Source of the DNA: an uncultured Bacteroides sp.
GTDB taxonomy: Bacteria; Bacteroidota; Bacteroidia; Bacteroidales; UBA932
Reading direction: 5' to 3'
Length of the DNA stretch: 6,777 bases
NCBI GenBank assembly: GCA_900543205.1
Contig: UQQM01000051.1
Location: forward strand, 1-6,777
Shown here: piece by piece, positions 6,149-6,777 of the stretch
Layout: each line of letters starts with the position of its first letter
Position numbering within the stretch: position 1 is the first letter of the stretch
The notes under the pieces: generated by a model
Seen by the model: only the letters and a program-made list of their open reading frames with translations
Told to the model about the DNA's origin: nothing
The model's database searches: none
Program-made: the position numbers and the translations under genes

Positions 6149-6777
6149 TTATCTGTCGTAGAAGGACTCCGGAAGCGGCCGGCAGTTGTAATGCGAAGCC
6201 ATGGCTTCGCCGTAGGCACCCGCGCTGCGTATGGCCAGGTAGTCGCCCCTGTGGCATTTGTTCAGGTGAGCGGCCTTGAGGAACACGTCGGAGCTCTCGC
6301 AGACCGGGCCGACAACGTCGTATATCTGCTCGGGCTCGTTGGAGCTCAGGTTCTCTATCCTGTGGTAGGCTTTGTAGAGCGCCGGACGTATGAGTTCGGT
6401 CATGCTGCCGTCGATGACGGCGAACTGCTTGGTAGTACCCTGCTTCACATAGAGAACGCGCGAAATCAGGCTGCCGCACTGGGCGACTACGCTCCGTCCC
6501 AGTTCGAAATGCACCGGAGTTCCGGCAGGAAGCCTGAGGTGGCGCCTGAAGGTGTCGAAATATGACTTGAAATCCGGCACCGGCAGCAGGTTGGGATGCT
6601 CGTAGCTCACCCCGAGGCCCCCGCCTACATTTATGTCGCCGACCGGCAGCCCGGTCTTCGAGAGCTCGTCCACGAGCGAGTTTATGCGGTTGCACAGAGC
6701 CACGAAATCCATCATGTCGAGGAGCTGGGAGCCGATATGGAAATGCAGTCCCCTGTATTCAACGGCGGGAAGGCTGA
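6149..6777 (-). CDS. lysA: Diaminopimelate decarboxylase, C-terminal part (gene start beyond the window)
   Basis: This PLP enzyme of fold type III (alanine-racemase-like) decarboxylates meso-diaminopimelate to lysine, the last step of lysine synthesis. About 208 residues are visible, roughly the C-terminal half of a ~390-residue protein; the frame stays open to the window edge. Motifs in order are GLHFHIGSQ just inside the edge, GGGLGVSYEH (glycine-rich PLP phosphate site), FELGRSVVAQCG (the E-x-GR motif), DGSMTELIRPALY, CESSD (active-site cysteine) and SAGAYGEAM (substrate/PLP-binding Tyr). An internal ATG at 6715 is not the start, since the conserved HIGSQ motif lies upstream of it. The stop TAA at 6151-6149 faces the nadE stop with one base between, and I see no terminator hairpin, so the 3' ends of the two transcripts probably overlap. 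Confidence 0.93.
   Translation of the reverse strand, partial: SLPAVEYRGLHFHIGSQLLDMMDFVALCNRINSLVDELSKTGLPVGDINVGGGLGVSYEHPNLLPVPDFKSYFDTFRRHLRLPAGTPVHFELGRSVVAQCGSLISRVLYVKQGTTKQFAVIDGSMTELIRPALYKAYHRIENLSSNEPEQIYDVVGPVCESSDVFLKAAHLNKCHRGDYLAIRSAGAYGEAMASHYNCRPLPESFYDR

Noticed and set aside
5976..6695. 239-codon minus-strand frame over the nadE/lysA junction
   Set aside because: It is out of frame with lysA, whose conserved motifs cover the same bases, and has an Arg/Gln-rich shadow composition.

Overview
The window looks like chromosomal DNA of a fairly GC-rich member of the Bacteroidales. The reasons are the long type III glutamine synthetase, the style of the NadE and LysA proteins, two promoters that fit the Bacteroidota -33/-7 pattern (TTG/TTTG, 19 bases, TAnnTTTG-like box), and start sites without strong Shine-Dalgarno sequences. 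The genus cannot be fixed from this sequence; a Rikenellaceae- or Cryptobacteroides-like gut organism is a guess.

Layout. Positions 1 to about 1740 hold no convincing gene. This stretch carries a ~400 bp repeat in two direct copies (1-402 and 628-1027) with several conserved small hairpins, a perfect 69 bp repeat in two copies (1159-1227 and 1503-1571) that lies within an imperfect palindrome, and a hairpin at 1689-1727 that probably ends the next transcript. Then come glnN (minus strand, 1762-3936), its ~180-base leader (about 3937-4117), a compact divergent promoter region (4124-4200), nadE (plus strand, 4219-6147) and the 3' part of lysA (minus strand, 6149 to the window edge), which converges on nadE with one base between the stop codons.

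The main discovery candidate is the glnN leader. On the minus strand it encodes a 23-codon peptide (4104-4033) with eight CAG glutamine codons, seven of them from a 12 bp tandem repeat. The peptide stop codon runs directly into an 8-base segment that is perfectly complementary to the 5' arm of a strong intrinsic terminator with a six-U tail (3962-3991), 25 bases before the glnN start. This is the architecture of classical amino-acid attenuators (trp, his, leu leaders), here with glutamine codons in front of glutamine synthetase. The prediction is that shortage of charged tRNA-Gln stalls the leader ribosome, frees the antiterminator and switches glnN on. I know of no described Gln-codon attenuator for a GSIII gene, but that needs a literature and genome check.

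GlnN makes glutamine from ammonia and glutamate, while NadE, fired from the neighbouring divergent promoter, consumes glutamine as nitrogen donor for NAD. The two genes therefore form a producer/consumer pair of the same metabolite. LysA makes lysine from meso-diaminopimelate and appears to be an unrelated neighbour.
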